A stretch of DNA of 64,000 nt. Origin: Brachionus manjavacas. Lineage: Eukaryota > Rotifera > Eurotatoria > Ploima > Brachionidae. Under the pieces are notes generated by a model. That model was not told where the DNA came from and searched no databases. It saw only the letters and a program-made list of their open reading frames with translations. The stretch covers positions 1 through 64,000 of the forward strand of contig JAHQIY010000049.1 of NCBI GenBank assembly GCA_019054805.1. Reading direction: 5' to 3'. This document shows, in pieces, positions 1 through 13,833 of this stretch. The translations under genes were made by a program, and so were the position numbers. Within the stretch, counting starts at the first letter, position 1, and each line of letters opens with the position of its first letter.

Positions 1-1410
1 AAATTAAAGATATTTGAAATGAAAGATAAATTAAAAAATCATTATTATTTCAATTTTTTTTTTCTTGAAAAAAAATTTCAATGCAAAATCTTAAAGTTTT
101 TTGATATGATCAATTTTAATTTTTTACAAAACCAAAAATCAAACCATTCGTAAATCAGATCACGAAAAATGCTTTCGCAATACTCTTGAATCGTAGAGAA
201 TAACAATTCGTCTGGAAGATACCAGATTGTCAAAAATTTTGATGTTTGGTTTTATTAATAAGCAACTAAACATTTTTAAAATGAAAGATAAAGTTTAAAG
301 TCATTCTTATTTCAAACTTTTTTTTCTTGAAAAAAAATTTTCAATGCAAAATCTTAAAGTTTCTAGATATGATCTATTTAAATTTTTTACAAAATCAAAA
401 ATCAAACCATTCGTAAATCAGATCACGAAAAATGCTTTCGCATGACTCTAGAATCGTAAAGAATAACAATTCGTCTGGAAGATACCAGATTGTCAAAAAT
501 TTTGATGTTTGGTTTTATTAATAAGCAACTAAACATTTTTAAAATGAAAGATAAAGTTTAAAGTCATTCTTATTTCAATTTTTTTTTTTTGAAAAAAAAA
601 TTTTCAATGCAAAATCTTAAAGTTTTTAGATATGATCAATTTAAATTTATTACAAAACCAAAAATCAAACCATTCGTAAATCAGATCACGAAAAATGCTT
701 TTGCATGACTCTAGAATCGAAAAGAATAACAATTCGTCTGGAAGATCCATATTTGTCAAAAATTTTAATATTTCGTTTTATTAATAAGCAAATAAACATA
801 TTTGTAATGAAAGATAAAGTAAAAAATCAGTCTTATTTTAAAATTTTTTTTCTTGAAAAAAAATTTCAATGCAAAATCTTAAAGTTTTTAGATATGATCA
901 ATTTAAATTTATTACAAAACTAAAAATCAAACCATTCGTAAATCAGATCACGAAAAATGCTTTCGCATGACTCTAGAATCGTAAAGAATAACAATTCGTC
1001 TGGAAGATAACAGATTGTCAAAAATTTTGATGTTTCGTTTTATTAATAAGAAATTAAAGATATTTGAAATGAAAGATAAAGCAAAAAATCATTCTTATTT
1101 TAAACTTTTTTTTCTTGAAAAAAAATTTCATTGCAAAATCTTAAAGTTTTTAGATATGATCAATTTAAATTTTTTACAAAATCAAAAATCAAACCATTCG
1201 TAAATCAGATCACGAAAAATGCTTTCGCAATACTCTTGAATCGTAGAGAATAACAATTCGTCTGGAAGATACCAGATTGTCAAAAATTTTGATGTTTGGT
1301 TTTATTAATAAGCAACTAAACATTTTTAAAATGAGAGATAAAGTTTAAAGTCATTCTTATTTCAAACTTTTTTTTCTTGAAAAAAAATTTTCAATGCAAA
1401 ATCTTAAAGT
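1..1410 (+). repeat. Four-monomer-offset duplication
   Basis: Sequence at 1 to about 350 matches 1,051 to about 1,400 with an exact 1,050-bp offset (four monomers). Shared rare markers are AAATTAAAGATATTTGAAATG at 1 and 1,051, and the unusual box GCAATACTCTTGAATCGTAGAG at 177-198 and 1,227-1,248, which lacks both TCTAGA and ATG. The match fades after about 1,420, so only part of a tetramer pair is preserved or the earlier part lies outside the window. Confidence 0.85.
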
Positions 1411-4400
1411 TTTTTGATTTAATCAACTTAAATTTATTACAAAACTAAAAATCAAACCATTCGTAAATCAGATCACGAAAAATGCTTTCGCATGACTCTA
1501 GAATCGTAGAGAATAACAATTCGTCTGGCAGATACCAGATTTTCAAAAATTTTGATGTTTCGTTTTAATAATAAGCAAATAAACATATTTCTTATGAAAG
1601 ATAAAGTAAAAAATCATTATTATTTCAAACTTTTTTTTCTTGAAAAAAAATTTTCAATGCAAAATCTTAAAGTTTTTAGATTTGATCAATTTAAATTTAT
1701 TACAAATCTTAAAATCAAACCATTCGTAAATCAGATCACGAAAAATGCTTTTGCATGACTCTAGAATCGAAAAGAATAACAATTCTTCTGGAAGATTCCA
1801 GTTTGACAAAAATTTTTATGTTTCGTTTTATTAATAAGCAAATAAACATATTTGAAATGAAAGATAAAGTAAAAAATCAGTCTTATTTCGAACCTCTTTT
1901 TCTTGAAAAAAAATTTTCAATGCAAAATCTTAAAGTTTTTAGATATGATCAATTTAAATTTATTACAAAACCAAAAATCAAACCATTCGTAAATCAGATC
2001 ACGAAAAATGCTTTTGCATGACTCTAGAATCGAAAAGAATAACAATTCGTCTGGAAGATGTTAGATTGTCAAAAATTTTGAGGTTTCGTTTTATTAATAA
2101 GCAACTAAACATTTTTAAAATGAGAGATAAAGTTTAAAGTCATTCTTATTTCAAACTTTTTTTTCTTGAAAAAAAATTTTCAATGCAAAATCTTAAAGTT
2201 TTTAGATATGATCAATTTAAATTTATTACAAAACCAAAAATCAAATCATTCGTAAATCAGATCACGAAAAATGCTTTCGCATGATTCTAGAATCGTAAAG
2301 AATAACAATTCGTCTGGCAGATACCAGATTTTCAAAAATTTTGATGTTTGGTTTTATTAATAAGCAACTAAACATTTTTAAAATGAAAGATAAAGTTTAA
2401 AGTCATTCTTATTTCAAACTTTTTTTTCTTGAACAAAAATTTTCAATGCAAAATCTTAAAGTTTTTAGATATGATCAATTTAAATTTATTACAAAACCAA
2501 AAATCAAACCATTCGTAAATCAGATCACGAATAATGCTTTTGCATGACTCTAGAATCGTAAAGAATAATAATTCGTCTGGAAGATACCAGATTTTCAAAA
2601 ATTTTGATGTTTGTTTTTATAAATAAACAAATAAACATATTTCTAATGAAAGATAAAGTAAAAAATCAGTCTTATTTCGAACCTCTTTTTCTTGAAAAAA
2701 AATTTTCAATGCAAAATCTTAAAGTTTTTAGATATGATCAATTTAAATTTATTACAAAACCAAAAATCAAATCATTCGTAAATCAGATCACGAAAAATGC
2801 TTTCGCATGATTCTAGAATCGTAGAGAATAACAATTCGTCTGGAAGATACCAGATTGTCAAAAATTTTGACGTTTCGTTTTATTAATAAGCAAATAAACA
2901 TATTTGTAATGAAAGATAAATTAAAAAATCATTCTTATTTTAAACTATTTTTTCTTGAAAAAAAATTTTCAATGCAAAATCTTAAAGTTTTTAGATATGA
3001 TCAATTTAAATTTATTACAAAACCAAAAATCAAACCATTCGTAAATCAGATCACGAATAATGCTTTTGCATGACTCTAGAATCGTAAAGAATAATAATTC
3101 GTCTGGAAGATGCCAGATTTTCAAAAATTTTGATGTTTCGTTTTATTTTAATAAGCAAATATATATGTAATGAAAGATAAAGTAAAAAATCATTCGTATT
3201 TCAAACTTTTTTTCTTGAAAAAAAATTTTCAATGATAAATCTTAAAGTTTTTAGATATGATCAATTTAAATATATTACAAGACCAAAAATCAAACCATAC
3301 GTAAATCAGATCACGAATAATGCTTTTGCATGACTCTAGAATCGTAAAGAATAATAATTCGTCTGGAAGATACCAGATTTTCAAAAATTTTGACGTTTCG
3401 TTTTATTAATAAGCAAATAAACATATTTGTAATGAAAGATAAAGTAAAAAATCATTCTTATTTCAAACTTTTTTTTCTTGAAAAATAATTTTCAATGCAA
3501 AATCTTAAAGTTTTTAGAAATGATCAATTTAAATTTATTACAAAACCAAAAATCAAACCATTCGTAAATCAGATCACGGAAAATGCTTTTGCATGACTCT
3601 AGAATCGAAAAGAATAACAATTCCTCTTGAAGATACCAAGTTTTCAAAAATTTTGATGTTTCGTTTTTATAAATAAGCAAATAAACATATTTCTAATGAA
3701 AGATAAAGTAAAAAATCATTCTTATTTCAAACTTTTTTATTGAAAAAAAATTTTCAATGCAAAATCTTAAAGTTTTTAGAAATGATCAATTTAAATTTTA
3801 TTACAAAACCAAAAATCAAACCATTCGTAAATCAGATCACGAAAAATGCTTTTGCATGACTCTAGAATCGGAAAGAATAACAATTCTTCTGGAAGATACC
3901 AGATTGTCAGTAATTTTAATGTTTGTTTTTATTAATAAGCAAATAAACATATTTGAAATGAAAGATAAACTAAAAAATCAGTCTTATTTCGAACTTTTTT
4001 TCTTTAAAAAAATTTTCAATGCAAAATCTTAAAGTTTTTAGATATGATCAATTTAAATTTATTACAAAACCAAAAATCAAACCATTCGTAAATCAGATCA
4101 CGAAAAATGCTTTCGCATGACTCTAGAATCGTAGAGAATAACAATTCGTCTGGCAGATACCAGATTGTCAGTAATTTTGATGTTTGGTTTTATTAATAAG
4201 CAACTGAACATTTTTAAAATGAAAGATAAAGTTTAAAGTCATTCTTATTTCAAACTTTTTTTTCTTGAAAAAAAATTTCAATGCAAAATCTTAAAGTTTT
4301 TAGATATGATCAATTTAAATTTATTACAAAACCAAAAATCAAACCATTCGTAAATCAGATCACGAAAAATGCTTTTGCATGACTCTAGAATCGTAAAGAA

Positions 4401-7000
4401 TAACAATTCGTCTGGAAGATACCAGATTGTCAAAAATTTTGATGTTTCGTTTTATTAATAAGCAAATAAACATATATGAAGTGAAAGATAAAGTAAAAAA
4501 TCATTCTTATTTCAACTTTTTCTTTTGAAAAAAAAATTTTCAATGCAAAATCTTAAAGTTTTGAGATATGATCAATTTAAATTTATTACAAAACCAAAAA
4601 TCAAACCATTCGTAAATCAGATCACGAAAAATGATTCGCATGACTCTAGAATCGTAAAGAATAACAATTCGTCTGGCAGATACCAGATTTTCAAAAATTT
4701 TGATGTTTCGTTTTTATTAATAAGCAAATAAACATATTTCTAATGAAAGATAAAGTAAAAAATTTATATTATTTCAAACTTTTTTTTCTTGAAAAAATAT
4801 TTCAATGCAAAATCTTAAAGTTTTTAGAAATGATCAATTTTAATTTATTACGAAACCAAAAATAAAACCATTCGTAAATCAGATCACGAAAAATGCTTTT
4901 GCATGACTCTAGAATCGTAAAGAATAACAATTCGTCTGGAAGATACCAGATTGTCAAAAATTTTGAAGTTTCGTTCTATTAATAAGCAAATAAACATATT
5001 TGTAATGAAAAGATAAAGTAAAAAATCATTCTTATTTCAAAACTTTTTCTGAAAAAAATTTTCAATGCAAAATCTTAAAGTTTTTAGATATGATCAATTT
5101 TAAATTTTATTACAAAACCAAAAATCAAACCATTCGTAAATCAGATCACGAAAAATGCTTTTGCATGACTCTAGAATCGGAAAGAATAACAATTCTTCTG
5201 AAGATACCAGATTGTCAAAAATTTTGAAGTTTGTTTTTATTAATAAGCAAATAAACATATTTGTAATGAAAGATAAAGTAAAAATCATTCTTATTTTTAA
5301 ATTTTTATTCTTGAAAAAAAATTTTCAATGCAAAATCTTAAAGTTTTTAGATATGATCAATTTAAATTTATTACAAAACCAAAAATCAAACCATTCGTAA
5401 ATCAGATCACGAAAAATGCTTTTGCATGACTCTAGAATCGTAAAGAATAACAATTCGTCTGGAAGATCAGTATTTGTCAAAAATTTTAATATTTCGTTTT
5501 ATTAATAAGCAAATAAACATATTTGTAATGAAAGATAAAGTAAAAAATCAGCGTTATTTTAAAATATTTTTTCTTGAAAAAAAATTTCAATGCAAAATCT
5601 TAAAGTTTTTAGATATGATCAATTTTAATTTATTACAAAACCAAAAATCAAACCATTCGTAAATCAGATCACGAAAAATGCTTTTGCATGACTCTAGAAT
5701 CGTAAAGAATAACAATTCGTCTGGAAGATAACATATTGTAAAAAATTTTAATGTTTGTTTTTATAATTAATTATATAAACATATTTCTAATGAAAGATAA
5801 TGTAAAAAATCATTCTTATTTTAAACTTTTTTTTCTTGAAAAAAAATTTCAATGCAAAATCTAAAAGTTTTTAGAAATGATCAATTTAAATTTATTCAAA
5901 AAATAAAAATTAAACAATTCGTAAATCAGATCACGAATAATGCTTTTGCATGACTCTAGAATCGTAAAGAATAACAATTCGTCTGTAAGATACCAGATTG
6001 TCAGAAATTTTGATGTTTCGTTTTACTAATAAGCAAATAAACATATTTGTAATGAAAAGATAAAGTAAAAAATCATTCTTAATTCAATTTTTTTATTCTT
6101 GAACAAAAATTTTCAATGCAAAATCTTAAAGTTTTTAGATATGATCAATTTAAATTTATTACAAAACCAAAAATCAAACCATTCGTAAATCAGATCACGA
6201 AAAATTTTTTTGCATGACACTAGAATCGTAAAGAATAACAATTCGTCTGGAAGATACCAGATTGTCAAAAATTTTGATGTTTGGTTTTATTAATAAGCAA
6301 CTAAACATATTTGAAATGAAAGATAAAGTTTAAAGTCATTCTTATTTCAAACTTTTTTTTCTTGAAAAAAAATTTTCAATGCAAAATCTTAAAGTTTTTA
6401 GAAATGATCAATTTAAATTTTATTACAAAACAAAAAATCAAACCATTCGTAAATCAGATCACGAAAAATGCTTTTGCATGACTCTAGAATCGTAAAGAAT
6501 AACAATTCGTCTAGAAGATACCAGATTGTCAAAAATTTTAATGTTTGTTTTTATAAATAATTAAATAAACATATTTCTAATGAAAGATAAAGTAAAAAAT
6601 CATTCTTATTTCAAACTTTTTTTTCTTGAAAAAAAATTTCAATGCAAAATCTTAAAGTTTTTAGAAATGATCAATTTAAATTTATTACAAAACCAAAAAT
6701 CAAACCATTCGTAAATCAGATCACGGAAAATGCTTTTGCATGACTCTAGAATCGAAAAGAATAACAATTCGTTTGGAAGATACCAGATTGTCAAAAATTT
6801 TGAAGTTTCGTTCTATTAATAAGCAAATAAACATATTTCTAATGAAAGATAAAGTATAAAATCATTCTTATTTCAAACTTTTTTATTGAAAAAAAATTTT
6901 CAATGCAAAATCTTAAAGTTTTTAGATATGATCAATTTAAATTTATTACAAAACCAAAAATCAAACCATTCGTAAATCAGATCACGAAAAATGCTTTTGC

Positions 7001-7500
7001 ATGACTCTAGAATCGAAAAGAATAACAATTCGTCTGGAAGATACCAGATTTTCAAAAATTTTGACGTTTCGTTTTATTAATAAGCAAATAAACATATTTG
7101 AAATGAACGAAAATGTAAAAAATCATTCTTATTTCAAACTTTTTTTTCTTGAAAAAAAATTTTCAATGCAAAATCTTAAAGTTTTTAGAAATGATCAATT
7201 TAAATTTATTACAAAACCAAAAATCAAACCATTCGTAAATCAGATCACGAAAAATGCTTTTGCATGACTCTAGAATCGAAAAGAATAACAATTCGTCTGG
7301 AAGATACCAGATTGTCAGTAATTTTAATGTTTGTTTTTATAAATAAGCAAATAAACATATTTCTAATGAAAGATAAAGTAAAAAATCAGTCTTATTTTAA
7401 AATTTTTTTCTTGAAAAAAAATTTACAATGCAAAATCTTTAATTTTAAAGATTTGATCAATTTAAATTTATTACAATACCAAAAATCAAACCATTCGTAA
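7001..7500 (+). other. Overlapping open frames, judged not to be genes
   Basis: Open frames at 7,001-7,267 (88 codons) and 7,264-7,500 overlap by ATGA, as in translationally coupled genes. This arises because each monomer carries GCATGACTC, and because in these copies the codon after TCG is AAA, where most copies have TAA. The monomer length of 263 is not a multiple of 3, so each following frame is different. One-base changes in the A run switch the tail between KKFSMQNLKVF and KKFQCKILKFL in about equal numbers across the array. No domain, signal peptide or family is recognisable. I treat all such frames in the window as repeat by-products. Confidence 0.9.
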
Positions 7501-8677
7501 ATCAGATCACGGAAAATGCTTTTGCAAGACTCTAGAATCGTAAAGAATAACAATTCGTCTTGAAGATACCAGATTTTCAAAAATTTTGATGTTTCGTTTT
7601 TATAAATAAGCAAATAAACATATTTCTAATGAAAGATAAAGTAAAAAATCATTCTTATTTCAATTTTTTTTTTCTTGAAAAAAATTTTCAATGCAAAATC
7701 TTAAATTTTTTGATATGATCAATTTAAATTTATTATAAAACCAAAAATCAAACCATTCGTAAATCAGATCACGAAAAATGCTTTCGCATGACTCTAGAAT
7801 CGTAAAGAATAACAATTCGTCTGGCAGATACCAGATTTTCAAAAATTTTGATGTTTCGTTTTACTAATAAGCAAATAAACATATTTTAAATGAAAGATAT
7901 AGTAAAAAATCATTCTTATTTCAATTTTTTTATTCTTGAAAAAAAATTTTCAATGCAAAATCTTAAATTTTAAAGATATGATCAATTTAAATTTATTACA
8001 AAACCAAAAATCAAACCATTCGTAAATCAGATCACGAATAATGCTTTTGCATGACTATAGAATCGTAAAGAATAATAATTCGTCTGGAAGATACCAGATT
8101 GTCAAAAATTTTAATGTTTCGTTTTATTAATAAGCAAATAAACATATTTCTAATGAAAGATAAAGTAAAAAATCATTCTTATTTCAAACTTTTTTATTGA
8201 AAAAAAATTTTCAATGCAAAATCTTAAAGTTTTTAGATATGATCAATTTAAATTTATTACAAAACCAAAAATCAAACCATTCGTAAATCAGATCACGAAT
8301 AATGCTTTTGCATGACTATAGAATCGTAAAGAATAATAATTCGTCTGGAAGATACCAGATTGTCAAAAATTTTAATGTTTCGTTTTATTAATAAGCAAAT
8401 AAACATATTTGTAATGAAAAGATAAAGTAAAAAATCATTCTTATTTCAAACTTTTTTTCTTGAAAAAAATTTTCAATGCAAAATCTTAAAGTTTTTAGAA
8501 ATGATCAATTTAAATTTATTACAAAACCAAAAAATCAAACCATTCGTAAATCAGATCACGAAAAATGCTTTTGCATGACTCTAGAATCGTAAAAGAATAA
8601 CAATTCGTCTGGAGATACCAGATTTTTCAAAAATTTTGATGTTTGTTTTTATAAATGAGCAAATAAACATATTTCTT

Positions 8678-8740
8678 ATGAAAAATAAAGAAAAAAATCA
8701 TTCTTATTTTTAACTTTTTTTTCTCGAATAAAAATTTTCA
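8678..8740 (+). repeat. Rare variant monomer shared with the right arm (copy at 22,921-22,985)
   Basis: Linked rare changes: ATGAAAAATAAAGAAAAAAATC in place of the usual ATGAAAGATAAAGT, and TTCTCGAATAAAAATTTTC in place of the plain A run. The reverse complement of the same combination occurs at about 22,921-22,985. A second left-arm copy with CTCGAATAAAA lies near 9,252. Confidence 0.8.
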
Positions 8741-8879
8741 ATGCAAAATCTTAAATTTTTTTAGATATGATCAATTTAAATTTATTATAACAACCAAAAT
8801 CAAACCATTCGTAAATCAGATCACGAAAAATGCTTTCGCATGACTCTAGAATCGTAAAGAATAATAATTCGTCTGGAAG

Positions 8880-8900
8880 ATACCATGGTGATCTGTCAAA
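8880..8900 (+). repeat. Small insertion in a monomer
   Basis: GAAGATACCATGGTGATCTGTCAAAA replaces the usual GAAGATACCAGATTGTCAAAA or GAAGATCCATATTTGTC. The extra bases create CCATGG and disrupt the TCTGG/CCAGA dyad in this copy. I saw it only once. Confidence 0.7.
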
Positions 8901-9140
8901 AATTTTAATATTTCTTTTTATTAATAAGCAAATAAACATATTTGAAATGAAGGATAAAGTAAAAAATCATTCTTATTTCAAACTTTTTTTTCTTGAAAAA
9001 AATTTTCAATGCAAAATCTTAAAGTTTTTAGATATGATCAATTTAAATTTATTACAAAACCAAAAATCAAACCATTCGTAAATCAGATCACGAAAAATGC
9101 TTTTGCATGACTCTAGAATCGTAAAGAATAACAATTCGTC

Positions 9141-9210
9141 TGGAAGATCCATATTTGTCAAAAATTTTAATGTTTCGTTTTATTAATAAGCATATAAACA
9201 TATTGAAATG
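9141..9210 (+). repeat. Rare variant monomer shared with the right arm (copy at 56,246-56,314)
   Basis: Three rare changes are linked here: GATCCATATTTGTC, AAGCATATAAACATATTGAAATG and TTTTAATGTTTCG. The reverse complement of this stretch, 69 nt, occurs at 56,246-56,314 with no difference that I can see. The two copies lie in opposite arms, 47 kb apart. Confidence 0.85.
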
Positions 9211-12200
9211 AAGATAAAGAAAAAAATCATTCTTATTTTAAACTTTTTTTTCTCGAATAAAAATTTTCAATGCAAAATCTTAAAGTTTTTTAGATATGAT
9301 CAATTTAAATTTATTACAAAACCAAAAATCAAACCATTCGTAAATCAGATCACGAAAAATGCTTTTGCATGACTCTAGAATCGTAAAGAATAACAATTCG
9401 TCTTGAAGATACCAGATTTTCAAAAATTTTGATGTTTCGTTTTTAAAAATAAGCAAATAAACATATTTCTAATGAAAGATAAAGTAAAAAATCATTCTTA
9501 TTTCAAATTTTTTCTTGAAAAATTTTCAATGCAAAATCTTAAATTTTTTGATATGATCAATTTAAATTTATTATAAAACCAAAAATCAAACCATTCGTAA
9601 ATCAGATCACGAAAAATGCTTTGCATGACTCTAGAATCGGAAAGAATAACAATTCTTCTGGAAGATAACTGATTTTCAAAAATTTTGAAGTTTCGTTTTA
9701 TAAATAAGCAAATAAACATTATTTGAAATGAAAGATAAAGTAAAAAATCAATTCTTATTTTCAAACTTTTATTTCTTGAAAAAAAATTTCCAATGCAAAA
9801 TCTTAAAGTTTTTAGATATGATCAATTTAAATTTATTACAATACCAAAAATCAAACCATTCGTAAATCAGATCACGAAAAATGCTTTTGCATGACTCTAG
9901 AATCGTAAAGAATAACAATTCGTCTGGAAGATACCAGATTTTCAAAAATTTTGACGTTTCGTTTTATTAATAAGCAAATAAACATATTTGTAATGAAAGA
10001 TAAAGTAAAAAATCAGTCTTATTTCGAACTTTTTTTTCTTGAAAAAAAATTTTCAATGCAAAATCTTAAATTTTAAAGAAATGATCAATATAAATTTATT
10101 ACAAAACCAAAAATAAAACCATTCGTAAATCAGATCACGAAAAATGCTTTTGCATGACTCTAGAATCGAAAAGAATAACAATTCGTCTGGAAGATCCATA
10201 TTTGTCAAAAATTTTAATATTTCTTTTTATTAATAAGCAAATAAACATATTTGAAATGAAGGATAAAGTAAAAAATCATTCTTATTTCAAACTTTTTTTT
10301 CTTGAAAAAAAATTTTCAATGCAAAATCTTAAAGTTTTTAGAAATGATCAATTTAAATTTATTACAAAACCAAAAATCAAACCATTCGTAAATCAGATCA
10401 CGAAAAATGCTTTTGCAAGACTCTAGAATCGTAAAGAATAACAATTCGTCTAGAAGATACCAGATTGTCAAAAATTTTAATGTTTGTTTTTATAAATAAT
10501 TAAATAAACATATTTCTAATGAAAGATAAAGTAAAAAATCATTCTTATTTTCGAACTTTTTTTTCTTAAAAAAAAATTTTCAATGCAAAATCTTAAATTT
10601 TTTAGATATGATCAATTTAAATTTATTACAAAACCAAAAATCAAACCATTCGTAAATCAGATCACGAAAAATGCTTTTGCATGACTCTAGAATCGGAAAG
10701 AATAACAATTCTTCTGGAAGATACCAGATTTTCAAAAATTTTGACGTTTCGTTTTATTAATAAGCAAATAAACATATTTGTAATGAAAGATAAAGTAAAA
10801 AATCATTCTTATTTTAAACTATTTTTTCTTGAAAAAAAATTTTCAATGTAAAATCTTAAAGTTTTTAGATATGATCAATTTAAATTTATTACAAAACCAA
10901 AAATCAAATCATTCGTAAATCAGATCACGAAAAATGCTTTCGCATGATTCTAGAATCGTAGAGAATAACAATTCGTCTGGAAGATACCAGATTGTCAAAA
11001 ATTTTGATGTTTGGTTTTATTAATAAGCAACTAAACATTTTTAAAATGAGAGATAAAGTTTAAAGTCATTCTTATTTCAAACTTTTTTTTCTTGAAAAAA
11101 AATTTTCAATGCAAAATCTTAAAGTTTTTTGAAATGATGACAATTTAAATTTTATTACAAAACTAAAAATCAAACCATTCGTAAATCAGATCACGAAAAA
11201 TGCTTTTGCATGACTTCTAGAATCGTAAAGAATAACAATTCGTCTGGAATATACCAGATTGTCAAAAATTTTGATGTTTGGTTTTATTAATAAGCAACTA
11301 AACATTTTTAAAATGAGAGATAAAGTAAAAAATCATTCTTATTTCAAACTTTTTTCTTGAAAAAATTTTCAATGCAAAATCTTAAAGTTTTTAGATATGA
11401 TCAATTTAAATTTATTACAAAACCAAAAATCAAACCATTCGTAAATCAGATCACGAAAAATGCTTTTGCATGACTCTAGAATCGTAAAGAATAACAATTC
11501 GTCTGGAAGATACCAGATTGTCAAAAATTTTAATGTTTGTTTTTATTAATAAGCAAATAAACATATTTGTAATGAAAGATAAAGTAAAAAATCAGTTCTT
11601 ATTTCAAACTTTTTTTTCTTGAAAAAATTTTCAATGCAAAATCTTAAAGTTTTTAGATATGATCAATTTAAATTTTATTACAAAACCAAAAATCAAACCA
11701 TTCGTAAATCAGATCACGAAAAATGCTTTGCATGACTCTAGAATCGTAAAGAATAATAATTCGTCTGTAAGATACCAGATTGTCAGTAATTTTGATGTTT
11801 GTTTTTATAAATAAGCAAATAAACATATTTCTAATGAAAGATAAAGTAAAAAATCATTCTTATTTCAAATTTTTTTTTCTTAAAAAAAAAATTTTTAATG
11901 CAAAATCTTAAAGTTTTTAGATATGATCAATTTAAATTTATTACAATACCAAAAATCAAACCATTCGTAAATCAGATCACGGAAAATGCTTTTGCAAGAC
12001 TCTAGAATCGTAAAGAATAACAATTAGTCTGTAAGATACCAGATTGTCAGTAATTTTGATGTTTGGTTTTATTAATAAGCAAATAAAAATTTTTGAAATG
12101 AAAGATAAAGTTTAAAGTCATTCTTATTTCAAACTTTTTTTTCTTGAAAAAAAATTTTCAATGCAAAATCTTAAAGTTTTTTGATATGATCAATTTAAAT

Positions 12201-13570
12201 TTATTACAAAACCAAAATTCAAACCATTCGTAAATCAGATCACGAAAAATGCTTTCGCATGACTCTAGAATCGGAAAGAATAACAATTCTTCTGGAAGAT
12301 ACCAGATTTTCAAAAATTTTGACGTTTCGTTTTATTAATAAGCAAATAAACATATTTGTAATGAAAGATAAAGTAAAAAATCAGTCTTATTTCAAACTTT
12401 TTTTTCTTGAAAAAAAATTTTCAATGCAAAATCTTAAAGTTTTTAGATATGATCAATTTAAATTTATTACAAAACCAAAAATCAAACCATTCGTAAATCA
12501 GATCACGAAAAATGCTTTTGCATGACTCTAGAATCGTAAAGAATAACAATTCGTCTGGAAGATACCAGATTGTCAAAAATTTTGATGTTTCGTTTTATTA
12601 ATAAGCAAATAAACATATTTGTAATGAAAGATAAAGTAAAAAATCATTCTTATTTCAAACTTTTTTCTCTTGATCAAAAATTTTCAATGAAAAATCTTAA
12701 AGTTTTTAGATATGATCAATTTAAATTTATTACAAAACCAAAAATCAAACCATTCGTAAATCAGATCACGAAAAATTCTTTTCTTAGACTCTAGAATCGT
12801 AAAGAATAACAATTCGTCTGGCAGATACCAGATTTTCAAAAATTTTGATGTTTCGTTTTACTAATAAGCAAATAAACATACTTGAAATGAAAGATAAAGT
12901 AAAAAATCATTCTTATTTCAAACTTTTTTTTCTTGAAAAAAATTTTCAATGCAAAATCTTAAAGTTTTTAGATATGATCAATTTAAATTTATTACAAAAC
13001 CAAAAATCAAACCATTCGTAAATCAGATCACGAAAAATGATTCGCATGACTCTAGAATCGTAAAGAATAACAATTCGTCTGGCAGATACCAGATTGTCAA
13101 AAATTTTGATGTTTCGTTTTATTAATAAGCAAATAAACATATTTGAAATGAAAGATAAAGTAAAAAATCATTCTTATTTCAAACTTTTTTTTCTTGAAAA
13201 AAAATTTCAATGCAAAATCTTAAAGTTTTTAGATATGATCAATTTAAATTTATTACAAAACCAAAAATCAAACCATTCGTAAATCAGATCACGAAAAATG
13301 CTTTTGCATGACTCTAGAATCGTAAAGAATAACAATTCGTCTGGAAGATACCAGATTTTCAAAAATTTTGACGTTTCGTTTTATTAATAAGCAAATAAAC
13401 ATATTTGTAATGAAAGATAAAGTAAAAAATCATTCTTATTTCAAACTTTTTTATTGAAAAAAAATTTTCAATGCAAAATCTTAAAGTTTTTAGATATGAT
13501 CAATTTAAATTTATTACAAAACCAAAAATCAAACCATTCGTAAATCAGATCACGAAAAATGCTTTTGCAT

Positions 13571-13833
13571 GACTCTAGAATCGTAAAGAATAACAATTCG
13601 TCTGGAAGATACCAGATTGTCAAAAATTTTGATGTTTCGTTTTATTAATAAGCAAATAAACATATTTGTAATGAAAGATAAAGTAAAAAATCATTCTTAT
13701 TTCGAACTTTTTCTTCTTGAAAAAAAATTTTTAATGCAAAATCTTAAAGTTTTTAGATATGATCAATTTAAATTTATTACAAAACCAAAAATCAAACCAT
13801 TCGTAAATCAGATCACGAAAAATGCTTTTGCAT
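13571..13833 (+). repeat. Representative left-arm monomer, 263 bp
   Basis: A complete copy in the + orientation bounded by two GACTCTAGAATCG boxes. It matches the right-arm reference copy closely once reverse-complemented. Its private differences lie around the T/A tract, where TTTTTCTTCTTG replaces the pure T run and a C of the usual TTTTCAATG is T. It shows that both arms belong to one family and differ in orientation only. Confidence 0.93.

Larger units (their letters stand above)
1..12120 (+). repeat. Heterogeneous zone with the GTTTAAAG subfamily
   Basis: At least nine monomers here carry GATAAAGTTTAAAGTC in place of GATAAAGTAAAAAATC. They occur near 291, 555, 1,341, 2,131, 2,391, 4,231, 6,327, 11,057 and 12,109. 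Most also have TTTGGTTTTATT and CAACTAAACATTTTTAAAATG upstream, so they are a linked haplotype. Partly recombined copies exist: near 11,300 the first half is of this type and the second half canonical. Only one clear copy was seen in the right arm (49,149-49,208). Confidence 0.85.

Noticed and set aside
5100-5288. Small hydrophobic proteins from frames such as MLIYKNETSKFLKIWYLPDE
   Set aside because: These are the other-strand reading of the same monomer region and appear wherever ATTTATAAAAACGAAAC restores the frame. They have no independent conservation.
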